Part shown: positions 55,707 through 64,000 of the stretch, piece after piece
Position numbering within the stretch: position 1 is the first letter of the stretch
Layout of the letters: each line of letters opens with the position of its first letter
Assembly (NCBI RefSeq): GCF_914271545.1
Contig: NZ_CAJZAH010000002.1
Location: 1,302,001-1,366,000 of the forward strand
Direction of reading: 5' to 3'
DNA: 64,000 nt
Source of the DNA: Cupriavidus respiraculi
GTDB lineage: Bacteria; Pseudomonadota; Gammaproteobacteria; Burkholderiales; Burkholderiaceae
Made by a program: the position numbers and the translations under genes
Notes under the pieces: generated by a model
Told to the model about the DNA's origin: nothing
What the model saw: the letters and a program-made list of their open reading frames with translations, nothing else
Database searches by the model: none

Positions 55707-55964
55707 TCAGGCCGCCAGCAGCGGCGCGAGTCCGCCCTTGCGGTCCAGCGCCGAGAGGTCGTCGAAACCGCCGACATGGGTCTCGTCGATATAGATCTGC
55801 GGCACGGTGCGACGGCCGGTGCGGCTCATCATTTCCTCGCGCTTGCCGGGTTCGCGGTCGATCAGGATCTTCTCGATCGTCTCGACACCCTTGGACTTCA
55901 GCAGGCGCTCGGCCATATTGCAATAGGGGCACACCATGGTGCTGTACATGACGACGCGGGCCAT
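55707..55964 (-). CDS. grxC: glutaredoxin 3
   Basis: 85 residues from ATG 55964 (MARVVMYSTMVCPYC). Active-site CPYC is at 12-15, then TVPQIYIDETHVGGFDDL, the GSH-binding TVP and GG regions of class I glutaredoxins. It reduces disulphides and glutathionylated proteins in the cytoplasm. It is between the rhodanese and secB genes on the minus strand. Confidence 0.95.
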   Translation of the reverse strand: MARVVMYSTMVCPYCNMAERLLKSKGVETIEKILIDREPGKREEMMSRTGRRTVPQIYIDETHVGGFDDLSALDRKGGLAPLLAA

Positions 55965-56008
55965 GCGCTTCTCCTTATATACGTGACTGGAAGGGCGGGC
56001 GAAGCGTC

Positions 56009-56422
56009 CTACTTCACGAGGGGCAGGCCGGCCTGTTGCCATGCCGTGACGCCGCCCTCCAGCGAGTAGACCTCGCCGTACCCGGCCTCCTTCAGCGCGG
56101 CGTGGGCCTTGGCGGAACGCTGGCCCGTCTGGCAGACCACGATGATGGGGGCACCCTTGTCTTTAGCAAGACCCGCGGCGCGGGCCGACAGTTCCTGGAG
56201 TGGCGCACTCCTGGCCTGCGGCAGATGGCCCTTGGCGTACTCGGCCGTATCGCGAATATCCACCACCACCGCGCCCCGCCGGTTGATCAGTTGCGTCGCC
56301 GCGGCCGGATTCACGCTCTTGCCGCCCGCGCCGCGCGAGATGGTGGGCCACGCCAGCAAGCCGCCGGACACGATGGCGACGGCGATCAGGGCGAGGTTGT
56401 TGTAATCGGTGAAGAAATTCAC
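56009..56422 (-). CDS. membrane-anchored rhodanese-domain protein
   Basis: 137 residues from GTG 56422 (VNFFTDYNNLALIAVA). One N-terminal membrane helix is followed by a rhodanese domain: VVVDIRDTAEYAKGHLPQA and active-site loop VVCQTGQRSAKA, with Cys in place. It is a YibN-type sulfurtransferase, likely moving sulfane sulfur at the inner membrane; natural substrate unknown. The yibN-grxC-secB-gpsA order is the same as in E. coli. Confidence 0.92.
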   Translation of the reverse strand: MNFFTDYNNLALIAVAIVSGGLLAWPTISRGAGGKSVNPAAATQLINRRGAVVVDIRDTAEYAKGHLPQARSAPLQELSARAAGLAKDKGAPIIVVCQTGQRSAKAHAALKEAGYGEVYSLEGGVTAWQQAGLPLVK

Positions 56423-56452
56423 GTTGGGTTTCCGATGGGTTGAGTCGGCGGC

Positions 56453-56458
56453 ATTATA
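56453..56458 (-). promoter_or_regulatory. candidate -10 box for the rhodanese-grxC-secB run
   Basis: A minus-strand TATAAT (56458-56453) lies about 30 bases before the rhodanese GTG, in an A/T-rich patch of the 228-bp divergent region with gpmA. No good -35 is seen. The overlapping plus-strand TATAAA could equally serve gpmA. Confidence 0.4.
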
Positions 56459-56650
56459 AAATAGCTCCCTTTGCGCTCGGGATAGGACGGAAACGACGCC
56501 TGCATGGCGTCCGCCGTGACCTCGAACCGACGCCGGAACCGATGCCGCCCTGGGGGCAGCGAGCCGCCCGACGGCCGCCATTGTCCCCCACATGGCGAAT
56601 TCCGGCTGGCCGCGGCCGCGCACGCCGGTTATTCACTCTCTGGAAGCAGC

Positions 56651-57397
56651 ATGTACAAGCTCGTTCTCATCCGCCACGGCGAATCGACGTGGAATCTCGA
56701 AAACCGCTTCACGGGCTGGGTCGACGTGGACCTGACCGACACCGGCGCCGAACAGGCCCGGCTCTCCGGCAAGCTGCTCAAGGAGGCGGGATTCGCCTTC
56801 GATATCGCCTACACCTCGGTGCTCAAGCGCGCCATCCGCACGCTGTGGCACGTGCAGGACGAAATGGACCAGATGTGGATTCCGGTGCGGACCGAATGGC
56901 GCCTGAACGAGCGCCACTATGGCGCGCTGGCCGGCCTGAACAAGGCCGAGACGGCCAAGAAGTACGGCGACGAGCAGGTACTGGTCTGGCGCCGCAGCTA
57001 CGACACGCCGCCCCCGGCGCTGGAGCCGACCGATCCGCGCGCTTCGTTCGACGATCCCCGCTACGCCAACGTGCCCCGCGAGCAGATCCCGCTGACCGAA
57101 TGCCTGAAGGACACGGTGGCCCGCGTGCTGCCGCTCTGGAACGAATCCATCGCCCCCGACATCAAAGCCGGGAAGCGCGTGGTGATCGCCGCCCATGGCA
57201 ACAGCATCCGCGCGCTGGTGAAATACCTCGACCAGATTTCGGATGACGACATCGTCGGCCTCAATATTCCCAACGGCACCCCGCTCGTCTACGAACTGGA
57301 CGCCGATCTCAAGCCGCTGCGCCACTACTACCTCGGCGACCAGGACGCGATCGCCGCGTCGCTGGCGGCCGTCGCGAGCCAGGGCAAGGCGCGCTGA
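56651..57397 (+). CDS. gpmA: 2,3-bisphosphoglycerate-dependent phosphoglycerate mutase
   Basis: 248 residues from ATG 56651 ([13 protein letters not shown]). Catalytic His9 is in RHGES and the second His in [16 protein letters not shown], with [11 protein letters not shown] and [15 protein letters not shown]. It interconverts 2- and 3-phosphoglycerate in glycolysis and gluconeogenesis. A frame extension to 56504 is not supported. A terminator-like hairpin follows before ctpA. Confidence 0.97.
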   Translation: MYKLVLIRHGESTWNLENRFTGWVDVDLTDTGAEQARLSGKLLKEAGFAFDIAYTSVLKRAIRTLWHVQDEMDQMWIPVRTEWRLNERHYGALAGLNKAETAKKYGDEQVLVWRRSYDTPPPALEPTDPRASFDDPRYANVPREQIPLTECLKDTVARVLPLWNESIAPDIKAGKRVVIAAHGNSIRALVKYLDQISDDDIVGLNIPNGTPLVYELDADLKPLRHYYLGDQDAIAASLAAVASQGKAR

Positions 57398-57409
57398 TCC
57401 GGCGATAGC

Positions 57410-57440
57410 GCCGCCGGGCCGAGCGCCCGGCGGGCTTCTT
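57410..57440 (+). terminator. terminator after gpmA
   Basis: CCGCCGGGC (57410-57418) pairs with GCCCGGCGG (57424-57432), followed by GCTTCTTT. The U-tract is weak. Confidence 0.6.
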
Positions 57441-57537
57441 TCGGCCGCCGCTCTTATACTGTCGGACATGTCAGGCCGGCGACCCGCTCCGCGCCCTGAC
57501 CAAACCGGCGCAATCTTCAATCGTTCAGGCAGCCCAC

Positions 57538-59118
57538 ATGCGTAAGACGCTCAAGAACATCAGCCTTGTCACCGCAGGTCTCGTCGCCGGCGTGCTGGCC
57601 ACGCTCCAGCTATCGGCCACCGCGCAGAACGCCTCCGGGCCGCTGCCGCTGGACCAGCTGCGCCTGATGGCTGACATATTCGGGCAGATCAAGCGCGAGT
57701 ATGTCGAGCCGGTCGACGACAAGAAGCTGTTGACCGAAGGCATCAAGGGGATGGTGGCAAGCCTCGATCCCCATTCGTCGTACCTCGACGCCAAGGACTT
57801 CAAGGAACTGCAGGAAGGCACCCGCGGCCGCTTCGCCGGCCTGGGCATCGAGATCTCGCAGGAGGAAGGACTGGTCAAGGTCATCAACCCGATCGAGGAC
57901 ACCCCGGCATTCCGCGCCGGCATCCAGCCGGGCGACCTGATCACCCGCATCGACGACAAGCCCGTGCGCGGCCTGCCGCTGGAGCAGGCGGTCAAGCGCA
58001 TGCGCGGCGAGCCGGGCACCAAGGTCACCCTGACCATCTACCGCAAGAGCGAGGAACGCACCTTCCCGGTCTCCATCACCCGTGCCGAGATCCGCGTGCA
58101 GTCGGTCAAGGCCAAGATGCTGAACCCGGACATCGGCTGGATCCGCCTGACCAGCTTCCAGGAGCGCACCGTGTCCGACCTGGCGCGGCGGCTGACCGAG
58201 CTGGCGCAGAAGAACCCGAACATGAAGGGCCTGGTGCTGGACCTGCGCAACAACGGCGGCGGCGTGCTGCAAGGCGCGGTCGGCGTGGCGGCGGCCTTCC
58301 TGCCGGAGGACGCGACGGTGGTGTCCACCAACGGCCAGGTGCCCGATGCCAAGCGCGTCTACAAGGCGACCTACAACAACTACCGCCTGTCCTCGCTCGA
58401 GGACGATCCGCTGAAGGATCTGCCGGCGCTGTACAAGAAGATTCCGCTGGTCGTGCTGACCAACGCCTACTCGGCCTCGGCGTCCGAGATCGTGGCCGGC
58501 GCGTTGCAGGATCACAAGCGCGGCCTGCTGATGGGCAAGACCACCTTCGGCAAGGGTTCGGTGCAGACCGTGCGGCCGCTGACCAACGACACCGGCATCA
58601 AGCTGACCATCGCGTACTACTACACGCCATCGGGCAAGTCGATCCAGGCCAAGGGCATTCGCCCCGATATCCCGGTCGACCAGAATCCCGAGGGCGATCC
58701 GGACGACGCGCTCATCACGCGCGAGATCGATACCGAACGCCACCTGCACAACAAGCAGGAGTCGGAGGAAGCCGAGATGACCGAGCGCGAACAGCGCCGC
58801 GTCGAGGAACTGCGCCGCCTGGAAGAGGAAAACGCGAAGAAGACGCCGGAAGAGCGCGAAAAGGACCGCAAGAAGAAGCCGGTCGAGTTCGGCTCGGCGG
58901 ACGACTTCATGCTGCAGCAGGCCATCGCGCAGCTGGAAGGCAAGCCGGTCAAGCGCTCGCGCTCCAAGCTCGAGGCCGCGCCGCTGCCCGACAAGACGCC
59001 CAAGGGCCCGGTGAAGTCCGGCGCCAAGAACGGCCCCGGTCCGGCCTCCAAGCCCGCGGCTCCGGCTAGCGCGCCGGTCGGCAAGCCGCTCGGCACCCCG
59101 ACGGGCAAGGCACCCTAG
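57538..59118 (+). CDS. ctpA: C-terminal processing peptidase (S41 family, PDZ domain)
   Basis: 526 residues. An N-terminal signal or anchor (about 8-28) is followed by a PDZ domain (about 98-170: GLGIEISQEEGLVKVI, RAGIQPGDLITRIDD). The S41 protease domain has the Ser/Lys dyad in SASASE (312-317) and Lys339 of TFGKGSVQ. The C-terminal ~130 residues are a Glu/Arg/Lys-rich then Pro/Ala-rich tail (EREQRRVEELRRLEEENAKK). It cleaves periplasmic proteins from C-terminal tails, probably with a TPR adapter as in other Ctp systems. A clear terminator follows. Confidence 0.95.
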   Translation: MRKTLKNISLVTAGLVAGVLATLQLSATAQNASGPLPLDQLRLMADIFGQIKREYVEPVDDKKLLTEGIKGMVASLDPHSSYLDAKDFKELQEGTRGRFAGLGIEISQEEGLVKVINPIEDTPAFRAGIQPGDLITRIDDKPVRGLPLEQAVKRMRGEPGTKVTLTIYRKSEERTFPVSITRAEIRVQSVKAKMLNPDIGWIRLTSFQERTVSDLARRLTELAQKNPNMKGLVLDLRNNGGGVLQGAVGVAAAFLPEDATVVSTNGQVPDAKRVYKATYNNYRLSSLEDDPLKDLPALYKKIPLVVLTNAYSASASEIVAGALQDHKRGLLMGKTTFGKGSVQTVRPLTNDTGIKLTIAYYYTPSGKSIQAKGIRPDIPVDQNPEGDPDDALITREIDTERHLHNKQESEEAEMTEREQRRVEELRRLEEENAKKTPEEREKDRKKKPVEFGSADDFMLQQAIAQLEGKPVKRSRSKLEAAPLPDKTPKGPVKSGAKNGPGPASKPAAPASAPVGKPLGTPTGKAP

Positions 59119-59131
59119 GCCCACACGGCGC

Positions 59132-59164
59132 GACGGGGCGGCCCACAGGCCGCCCCGTCTTTTT
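59132..59164 (+). terminator. intrinsic terminator after ctpA
   Basis: GACGGGGCGGCC (59132-59143) pairs with GGCCGCCCCGTC (59148-59159), loop CACA, then five T. Confidence 0.93.
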
Positions 59165-59182
59165 CATGCCCCCGCAACTCGC

Positions 59183-59935
59183 ATGAACGATGATCAGCTG
59201 CTGCGCTATTCGCGGCATATCCTGCTGGACGAATTCGGCATCGAAGGCCAGGAGCGGCTGCTTGCCGGGCATGCGCTGGTGATCGGCGCCGGCGGGCTGG
59301 GCACCGCCGCGCTGCCGTATCTGGCCTCGGCCGGGGTCGGCACCATTACGGTGGTGGACGACGACGAGGTCGACCTGACCAATCTGCAGCGCCAGATCCT
59401 GCATACGACCGCCAGCGTCGGCCGGCCCAAGGTCGAGTCCGCGCGCGAGGGCATGCTGCGCATCAACCCCGGCATCGCCGTGCGCACGGTCGCGCGGCGG
59501 GTGGAGGACCAGGCGTTGCACGAACTGGTCGAGGGGGCCGATGTGGTGCTCGACTGCTGCGACAACTTCGCGACCCGCCATGCGGTAAACCGCGCCTGCG
59601 TGGCGCACCGCGTGCCGCTGGTCTCCGGCGCCGCGCTGCGCTTCGACGGCCAGGTCAGCGTGTTCGACGCGCGCCGGGACGACGCGCCGTGCTACGCCTG
59701 CCTCTTCCCCCCGTCGGAACAGGCGCCCGAAGCCGCCTGCGCGACGATGGGCGTGCTGGCGCCTCTGGTGGGGATGGTGGGCACCGTGCAGGCCGCCGAG
59801 GCCCTGAAGGTGCTGACCGGCGTGGGCGAGACCCTGGCCGGCAAGCTGCTGATGGTCAATGCGCTGACGATGGAATGGACGACGATGCGGCTGGCGCGCA
59901 CGCCCGGCTGCGAGGTCTGCGGCGGCCGGCACTGA
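59183..59935 (+). CDS. moeB: MoeB/ThiF-family E1-like adenylyltransferase
   Basis: 250 residues. ATP motif IGAGGLGT is near 34-41, then VDDDEVDLTNLQRQIL, zinc Cys pairs C170/C173 (CYAC) and C243/C246 (CEVC), and a Cys at 186 in ACATMGVLAPLVG, the usual catalytic position. It adenylates the C-terminal Gly-Gly of a sulfur carrier (MoaD or ThiS). Which one is not decidable; no moa or thi gene is adjacent. It converges on mnmH (31 bp). Confidence 0.9.
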   Translation: MNDDQLLRYSRHILLDEFGIEGQERLLAGHALVIGAGGLGTAALPYLASAGVGTITVVDDDEVDLTNLQRQILHTTASVGRPKVESAREGMLRINPGIAVRTVARRVEDQALHELVEGADVVLDCCDNFATRHAVNRACVAHRVPLVSGAALRFDGQVSVFDARRDDAPCYACLFPPSEQAPEAACATMGVLAPLVGMVGTVQAAEALKVLTGVGETLAGKLLMVNALTMEWTTMRLARTPGCEVCGGRH

Positions 59936-59966
59936 CGATCCGCGCGCGCCGCTGTGCCGCGCCTTC

Positions 59967-61091
59967 TCAGGCCGCCACGCGCTCCCGCAGGTAGGCCAGC
60001 ACCGCGGCCCGCTCTCCGCGAAACACCACGCGCGAGCCGTCCTGCGCCTGCTCGCGGCGGGCCTGCTGGTAGGCGTACATGGGGTCGTAGTAGTCCGTCA
60101 GCAGCGCGGCGATCCACAGCCGGTGCTGATCGACCACCCCGTCCCGCTGCTGGCTCGCCAGCGCCTGCTCCAGCAAGCCGGACAGCCGGGCATGGCGGTC
60201 GCCACCGAGCCTGCGCTCGATCTGGGCCAGCGCCTGCCGCAGACGGCCGGCGTAGGCATCGAACCCGGCCGGGCTGCCCAGCGCCGCGACGAATTCCGCT
60301 TCGAGTCCGACCACATAGTCGCGCAGCACGCGCTCCACGCGCGCCTCGAACGGTTCGTCGATCCAGACCAGCGGGCTTGCCTGCATCCGCGCATAGAGGC
60401 TCTGCGGCACGTCCCGGCTGCCGATGAAGCGGCCCTCGTCCTCCACGGCCAGCACGCGCCGGCCCGGCTCCCGCTGGCGCAGCAGGTCGACGGCCAGACC
60501 GTTCTCGAAATCGATCTGCGCAGGCTGCGCCGTGGCGCGCGCGCCGAAGCTTGAGCCGCGATGGCGGGCGTGACCTTCCAGGTCCACCGCGCCCGGACCC
60601 AGGGCGGCGAGCAGTTCGGTCTTGCCGCTGCCGGTGAGGCCGCCCACCACCAGCCAGTCGCACTCGCGCGCGGCCGCCTCGAGCGTGTCCAGCAGGAAGG
60701 TGCGCATGCCCTTGTAGCCGCCGATCACGCGCGGATAGGCAATGCCCGCCTCCTCGCGCAGCCATTGCTGCACGATCTGCGAGCGCAGACCGCCGCGGAA
60801 GCAATACAGGCAACCGCCGGGGTTGGCGCGCGCGAACGCGGCCCATGCCTCGATGCGGGCGGTGCGGGTGTCGCCGGAGACCAGTTGATGGCCCAGCGCG
60901 ATTGCGGCCTGCTGGCCTTCGTCCTTGTAGCGCTTGCCGACGTATTCGCGTTCGTCGTCGACCATCAGCGGCACGTTGCGCGCCCCCGGCAACGCGCCGC
61001 GCGCGAATTCCACCGGCGCACGCACGTCCATCAGCGGCACGCCCTGCACGAGCAGCCGGCGATAGTCCGCGGTATTGGCCGTGTCCGCCAT
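59967..61091 (-). CDS. mnmH: tRNA 2-selenouridine synthase
   Basis: 374 residues from ATG 61091. An N-terminal rhodanese domain ([18 protein letters not shown]) has catalytic Cys97 in [13 protein letters not shown]; a second Cys is at 94. A P-loop GLTGSGKT at 151-158 begins the geranyl/seleno-transfer part. It replaces the sulfur of 2-thiouridine-34 by selenium using selenophosphate from SelD. Its ATG overlaps the selD stop by one base (TGATG). The frame continues upstream through selD antiframe but is not coding. Confidence 0.94.
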   Translation of the reverse strand: MADTANTADYRRLLVQGVPLMDVRAPVEFARGALPGARNVPLMVDDEREYVGKRYKDEGQQAAIALGHQLVSGDTRTARIEAWAAFARANPGGCLYCFRGGLRSQIVQQWLREEAGIAYPRVIGGYKGMRTFLLDTLEAAARECDWLVVGGLTGSGKTELLAALGPGAVDLEGHARHRGSSFGARATAQPAQIDFENGLAVDLLRQREPGRRVLAVEDEGRFIGSRDVPQSLYARMQASPLVWIDEPFEARVERVLRDYVVGLEAEFVAALGSPAGFDAYAGRLRQALAQIERRLGGDRHARLSGLLEQALASQQRDGVVDQHRLWIAALLTDYYDPMYAYQQARREQAQDGSRVVFRGERAAVLAYLRERVAA

Positions 61092-62137
61092 CAGCGCACC
61101 GTCACGGCAGCGGGGCCGCGTTCGGCCATCACGCCGATCGGCGCCAGCGTCAGCCCCAGTTCGCCCGCCACCGCCAGGAATTGCGCTTCGCCCGCCGGCT
61201 CCACCGCGACCAGCAGGCCGCCGCTGGTCTGCGGATCGCACAACACCGCGCGCTGCAGGTCGGTCAGCGTGCCGCCGATGCGATGGCCATAGCTGTCGAA
61301 GTTGCGCTGCGTGCCGCCCGGCACGCAGCCGGCCTCGATATACGCTGCCACGCCCGGCAGCAGCGGTACGGCCCGATAGTCGAGGGCGGCGGTAAGCTTG
61401 CTGCCGTCGGCCATCTCGACCAGATGGCCGAGCAGACCGAAGCCGGTGACATCGGTCATGGCGCGCACGCCGGGCAAGCGCCCGAAGCGGCTGCCCGGCC
61501 GGTTCAGCTTGCACATCCAGTCGCGGGCGAGGTGCGCATCTTCGGGGCGAAGCCTGCCCTTCTTTTCGGCGGTCGTCAGCACGCCGATGCCCAGCGGCTT
61601 GGTCAGGTACAGCACGCAGCCCGCCTCGGCGGTGTCGTTGCGCTTCAGGTGCTCGCGCTCCACCAGGCCCGATACCGCCAGGCCGAAAATGGGTTCCGGC
61701 GCGTCGATCGAATGTCCCCCGGCCAGCGGAATGCCCGCGTCGTCGCAGGCCTTGCGGCCGCCGGCCACCACTTCGCGCGCGAGTTCGGCGGGCAGCTGGT
61801 TCACCGGCCAGCCCAGGATGGCGATGGCCATTACCGGGTCGCCACCCATCGCATAGATATCGCTGATCGCGTTGGTCGCGGCGATGCGGCCGAAGTCGAA
61901 GGCGTCGTCGACGATGGGGGTAAAGAAGTCGGTCGTCGACACCAGCCCGCGGCCGCTGTCCAGTCCGTCCAGGGCGTACACGGCCGCGTCGTCGCGCGAT
62001 GCGTTGCCGACCCACAGGCGCGGATCCAGGTGCTGCGCGCCGCTGCCGGACAGGATCACGTCCAGCACCTTCGGAGAAATCTTGCACCCGCAGCCGGCGC
62101 CATGGCTGTACTGGGTCAATCGGATGGGCTCGCTCAT
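61091..62137 (-). CDS. selD: selenophosphate synthase
   Basis: 348 residues. Active-site Cys16 and Lys19 are in [10 protein letters not shown]; here the Sec/Cys position is Cys. The ATP region is [20 protein letters not shown], then [18 protein letters not shown] and [13 protein letters not shown]. It makes selenophosphate. Together with mnmH it forms a selenouridine module; selA, selB and tRNA-Sec are not in the window, so selenoprotein synthesis cannot be judged. Confidence 0.96.
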   Translation of the reverse strand: MSEPIRLTQYSHGAGCGCKISPKVLDVILSGSGAQHLDPRLWVGNASRDDAAVYALDGLDSGRGLVSTTDFFTPIVDDAFDFGRIAATNAISDIYAMGGDPVMAIAILGWPVNQLPAELAREVVAGGRKACDDAGIPLAGGHSIDAPEPIFGLAVSGLVEREHLKRNDTAEAGCVLYLTKPLGIGVLTTAEKKGRLRPEDAHLARDWMCKLNRPGSRFGRLPGVRAMTDVTGFGLLGHLVEMADGSKLTAALDYRAVPLLPGVAAYIEAGCVPGGTQRNFDSYGHRIGGTLTDLQRAVLCDPQTSGGLLVAVEPAGEAQFLAVAGELGLTLAPIGVMAERGPAAVTVR

Positions 62138-62308
62138 GGACGTGTCCTGGAAGGGCGATCGGGGGGTGAAAAGGCGAATCGGAATGAGAGGAGTTAATGC
62201 CTGCAGCGCCAGTGCGGCGGCGGCCCGGGGAGCGGCGCCGCGCTGGCCGACCGAGCGGTCGGCGTCAACCGCCGGCCAGCGTGGAGAACGCGGCCGACTT
62301 GTCCGGGC

Positions 62309-62788
62309 TTATTGCTCGCCCGGCTCCATCTGCGACTGCAGATAGTTCTGCAGGCCGACCTTGTCGATCAGGTCGAGCTGCGTCTCCAGATATTCGATGT
62401 GTTCCTCGGTATCCGTCAGGATATCGACGAGGATTTCGCGGCTGACGTAGTCGCCGACGGACTCGCAGTAGGCAATGCCTTCCTTCACGGTCACGTGCGC
62501 GGTCTGTTCGAGCTTCAGGTCGCACTTGAGCATTTCGGGCGTGTCTTCGCCGAGCAGCAGCTTGTGCAGGTCCTGCAGGTTGGGCAGACCGTCAAGCATC
62601 AGAATGCGTTCGATCAGCCGGTCGGCATGCTTCATCTCGCCGATGGATTCCTTGTACTCGACGTCGCCGAGCTTCTTGAAGCCCCAGTGGCGATACATGC
62701 GGGCATGAAGGAAATACTGGTTGACCGCGGTCAGCTCGTTGGTGAGCTGCGCATTCAGATACTGGATGACTTTCTTGTCACCTTTCAT
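62309..62788 (-). CDS. bfr: bacterioferritin
   Basis: 159 residues from ATG 62788, with AGGAG upstream. It is a four-helix ferritin with heme Met52 (GEMKHAD) and ferroxidase ligands E18, E51, H54, E94 and H130 present. Position 127, Glu in E. coli Bfr, is Thr here (sequence DTEEH against DEEGH). Glu128 is nearby and might compensate. The 24-mer stores iron; heme at subunit interfaces helps release. It is downstream of bfd on the same strand, past a terminator. Confidence 0.94.
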   Translation of the reverse strand: MKGDKKVIQYLNAQLTNELTAVNQYFLHARMYRHWGFKKLGDVEYKESIGEMKHADRLIERILMLDGLPNLQDLHKLLLGEDTPEMLKCDLKLEQTAHVTVKEGIAYCESVGDYVSREILVDILTDTEEHIEYLETQLDLIDKVGLQNYLQSQMEPGEQ

Positions 62789-62860
62789 TGAGAGCTCCTG
62801 ATGCAAACGGGGCCCGCAAGGCGCGATACGGCGCATTGACGCCGCATGCAGTCATGGGTG

Positions 62861-62897
62861 GAAAAACACAAACGCCGCGATCGGATCGATCGCGGCG
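62861..62897 (-). terminator. terminator between bfd and bfr
   Basis: CGCCGCGATCG (62873-62883) pairs with CGATCGCGGCG (62887-62897), 3-base loop. On the minus strand TTTGTGTTTTT follows. Confidence 0.8.
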
Positions 62898-62971
62898 CTT
62901 TCAAGCCTTGCATCAGCCGCCCGGAGCAAGACCGGGGAAGATCTTGCGGGCGATCCGATAGGGTGGCCGGA

Positions 62972-63277
62972 TCAGGCCACCAGCTCGCTGCGTTGGTCGT
63001 TCGCGACTGCCGGGTCCCGGGTGTCCATTATGGCACGCGAGGTAGCAGAGGAACAGGAAGAAATGTCGACGAACTGGACCACGGAAGTCATCGGCACGGC
63101 GGCAGGAGCGGCCTTGGCGACGCTCTCGCACAGCACCTCGTGCGCGCATTCGCGGCAACGGCCGCAGCAAGTTCCGACGCCCAGCGTCTCGGCCAACTCA
63201 TCGAGCGTCGAAACGCCCAGATGGACAGCGCCGCGGATCTCGCGGTCGGTAACCTGGTTGCAGATGCAGACGTACAC
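62972..63277 (-). CDS. bfd: bacterioferritin-associated ferredoxin
   Basis: 101 residues. [2Fe-2S] ligands are C4, C6, C38 and C41 (MYVCICNQVTDREI and GTCCGRCRECA), the BFD fold of ~65 residues. The remaining ~35 residues are an unrelated-looking tail with Ser/Ala and two Cys absent from E. coli Bfd (64 residues). It passes electrons to bacterioferritin to release iron. It is expressed from a Fur-box-containing promoter at 63331-63364, as expected for a low-iron gene. Confidence 0.92.
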   Translation of the reverse strand: MYVCICNQVTDREIRGAVHLGVSTLDELAETLGVGTCCGRCRECAHEVLCESVAKAAPAAVPMTSVVQFVDISSCSSATSRAIMDTRDPAVANDQRSELVA

Positions 63278-63330
63278 AAATCCCTCCTGGGCCCGGGTGA
63301 CACCGGCATGTCACCCCTTTGATGAGCGCC

Positions 63331-63364
63331 AGAATAACAGAGATCAAAAATGATAACAATTCCC
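63331..63364 (-). promoter_or_regulatory. bfd promoter with Fur-box-like operator
   Basis: On the minus strand TTGTTA (63359-63354), 17-bp spacer, TATTCT (63336-63331). A site at 63346-63364 matches the 19-bp Fur consensus at 13 positions and overlaps the -35 element, as expected for iron repression. Confidence 0.65.
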
Positions 63365-63490
63365 ATTAAGTTCCGTGATGTAACCGCCACGAAATAGGAA
63401 CATTCCAATGAAATCAAGGGCTTGTGGCGTCACCTCAGGGCTGTCGTGTAGCCCTTGAAGCGCTTTTTTTGCGCTGTAACCCTGATCGTG
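63365..63490. other. short region between bfd promoter and ptsI
   Basis: An A/T-richer stretch with GGGCTTGTG...TAGCCCTTGAAGCGCTTTTTTTGCGC. The segment AAGCGC-TTTTTTT-GCGC near 63460-63475 might act as a weak stop for ptsI on the minus strand. No gene is seen. Confidence 0.3.
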
Positions 63491-64000
63491 TCAGGGTTGT
63501 GACAACAGCGCGAGGGCGCGGGCGACCTCGTCCGGCTCGTAGGCCTCGAGCACATGATCGACCGCGCGCTCCAGGCTTGCGCAATCGCTGTGCAGGATCT
63601 CCTGCTTGACGCGCAGCAGTTGCGCCGGATGCATCGAGAACTCGCGCAGCCCCATGCCGAGGAGCAGCCGGGTCATGGCAGGGTCACCCGCCATCTCGCC
63701 GCACACCGCCACCGGCACGCCGGCATGGTGGGCCTCGCGTATCGTGCGGGCGATCAGCTGGAGCACGGCAGGATGCAGCGGGTCGTAGAGGTGCGCCACG
63801 GCGTTGTCCGCGCGATCGATGGCCAGCGTGTACTGGATCAGGTCGTTCGTGCCGATCGACAGGAAATCCATGCGCCGCAGGAACACCGGCAGCATCAGCA
63901 CGGCAGCCGGAATCTCGATCATCGCGCCGACCTTCATCTGCCTGTCGAACGCGATGCCGCGCTCGTCCAGTTGCTGTTTTGCCTGGGCGATCAGTTCCAG
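63491..64000 (-). CDS. ptsI: phosphoenolpyruvate-protein phosphotransferase EI (C-terminal part)
   Basis: The frame is open from the window end (64000) to TGA at 63491, giving the last 169 residues. They carry the PEP-binding C-domain of enzyme I: GAMIEIPAAVLM, FLSIGTNDLIQYTLAIDR, and the active-site Cys loop VCGEMAGDP. EI takes phosphate from PEP to HPr, which in this organism should feed PtsN (here at 10.1 kb). The N-terminal His-domain, ptsH and any EIIA lie beyond the window. Confidence 0.95.
   Translation of the reverse strand: MELIAQAKQQLDERGIAFDRQMKVGAMIEIPAAVLMLPVFLRRMDFLSIGTNDLIQYTLAIDRADNAVAHLYDPLHPAVLQLIARTIREAHHAGVPVAVCGEMAGDPAMTRLLLGMGLREFSMHPAQLLRVKQEILHSDCASLERAVDHVLEAYEPDEVARALALLSQP

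Overview
The window looks like about 64 kb of primary chromosome from a beta-proteobacterium of the Burkholderiaceae, most like Cupriavidus or Ralstonia. The basis is the high GC content and GC-rich codon use, the pairing of an E. coli-type lptCAB-rpoN-hpf-ptsN run with an HPr kinase, the caa3 oxidase assembly cluster (ctaC, ctaD, ctaG, ctaE, SURF1, ctaA, ctaB, sco), and a Bug-family binding protein. I see about 63 protein genes, one tRNA and no rRNA, insertion sequence, phage or CRISPR array. It is almost all core genome, so the novelty is in regulation and in missing or altered parts.

Layout. 1-4.4 kb: an Na/Pi-cotransporter-like protein (cut by the window edge), apt and a KefB/YbaL antiporter, all on the minus strand; an 11-bp tandem repeat lies at the end of the antiporter gene. 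4.5-13.8 kb: envelope and nitrogen-PTS operon kdsD-lptC-lptA-lptB-rpoN-hpf-ptsN-hprK-psiF-rapZ plus a Lon-N protein; kdsC, expected between kdsD and lptC, is absent. 13.8-18.1 kb (minus): mutY, a dynamin-like GTPase and mutM. 18.2-24.5 kb (plus): TPR lipoprotein, lolB, ispE, tRNA-Gln, prs, rplY, pth. 24.6-29.4 kb (minus): ferredoxin, coaD, rsmD and two M16 peptidase genes; ftsY diverges from them. 30.8-32.1 kb (minus): zeta GST/isomerase and a fumarylacetoacetase-family hydrolase.

32.3-37.7 kb: nitrate module, an ANTAR regulator (NasT-like) followed by nrtA-nrtB-nrtC and ybiB. The 460-bp space before nrtA carries a sigma-54 promoter, two hexaloop hairpins that fit the ANTAR RNA motif, and an intrinsic terminator whose 5' arm overlaps the second hairpin. 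This is a complete antitermination switch readable from sequence, and rpoN itself lies in the same window. The regulator has Ala where the receiver phospho-acceptor Asp should be.

37.7-40 kb: pirin and rpoH; rpoH is preceded by a perfect CIRCE operator. 39.9-50.2 kb (minus): cytochrome oxidase cluster, from DUF2244 and ctaC down to ctaB and sco, with one DUF2909 gene on the plus strand. 50.4-55 kb: SAM methyltransferase, comF, trmL, Bug protein, gpsA. 55-57.4 kb: secB, grxC, rhodanese, gpmA. 57.5-62.1 kb: ctpA, moeB-like E1, then mnmH and selD (tRNA 2-selenouridine). 62.3-63.3 kb: bfr and bfd, the latter with a Fur-box-like promoter. The window ends inside ptsI, the EI enzyme that probably feeds PtsN.

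Links: RpoN, PtsN, HprK, RapZ, PtsI and the nrt leader form a nitrogen/carbon control theme. The ctaA/ctaB, sco, SURF1 and ctaG products build the caa3 oxidase. MutM and MutY form the 8-oxoguanine repair pair.
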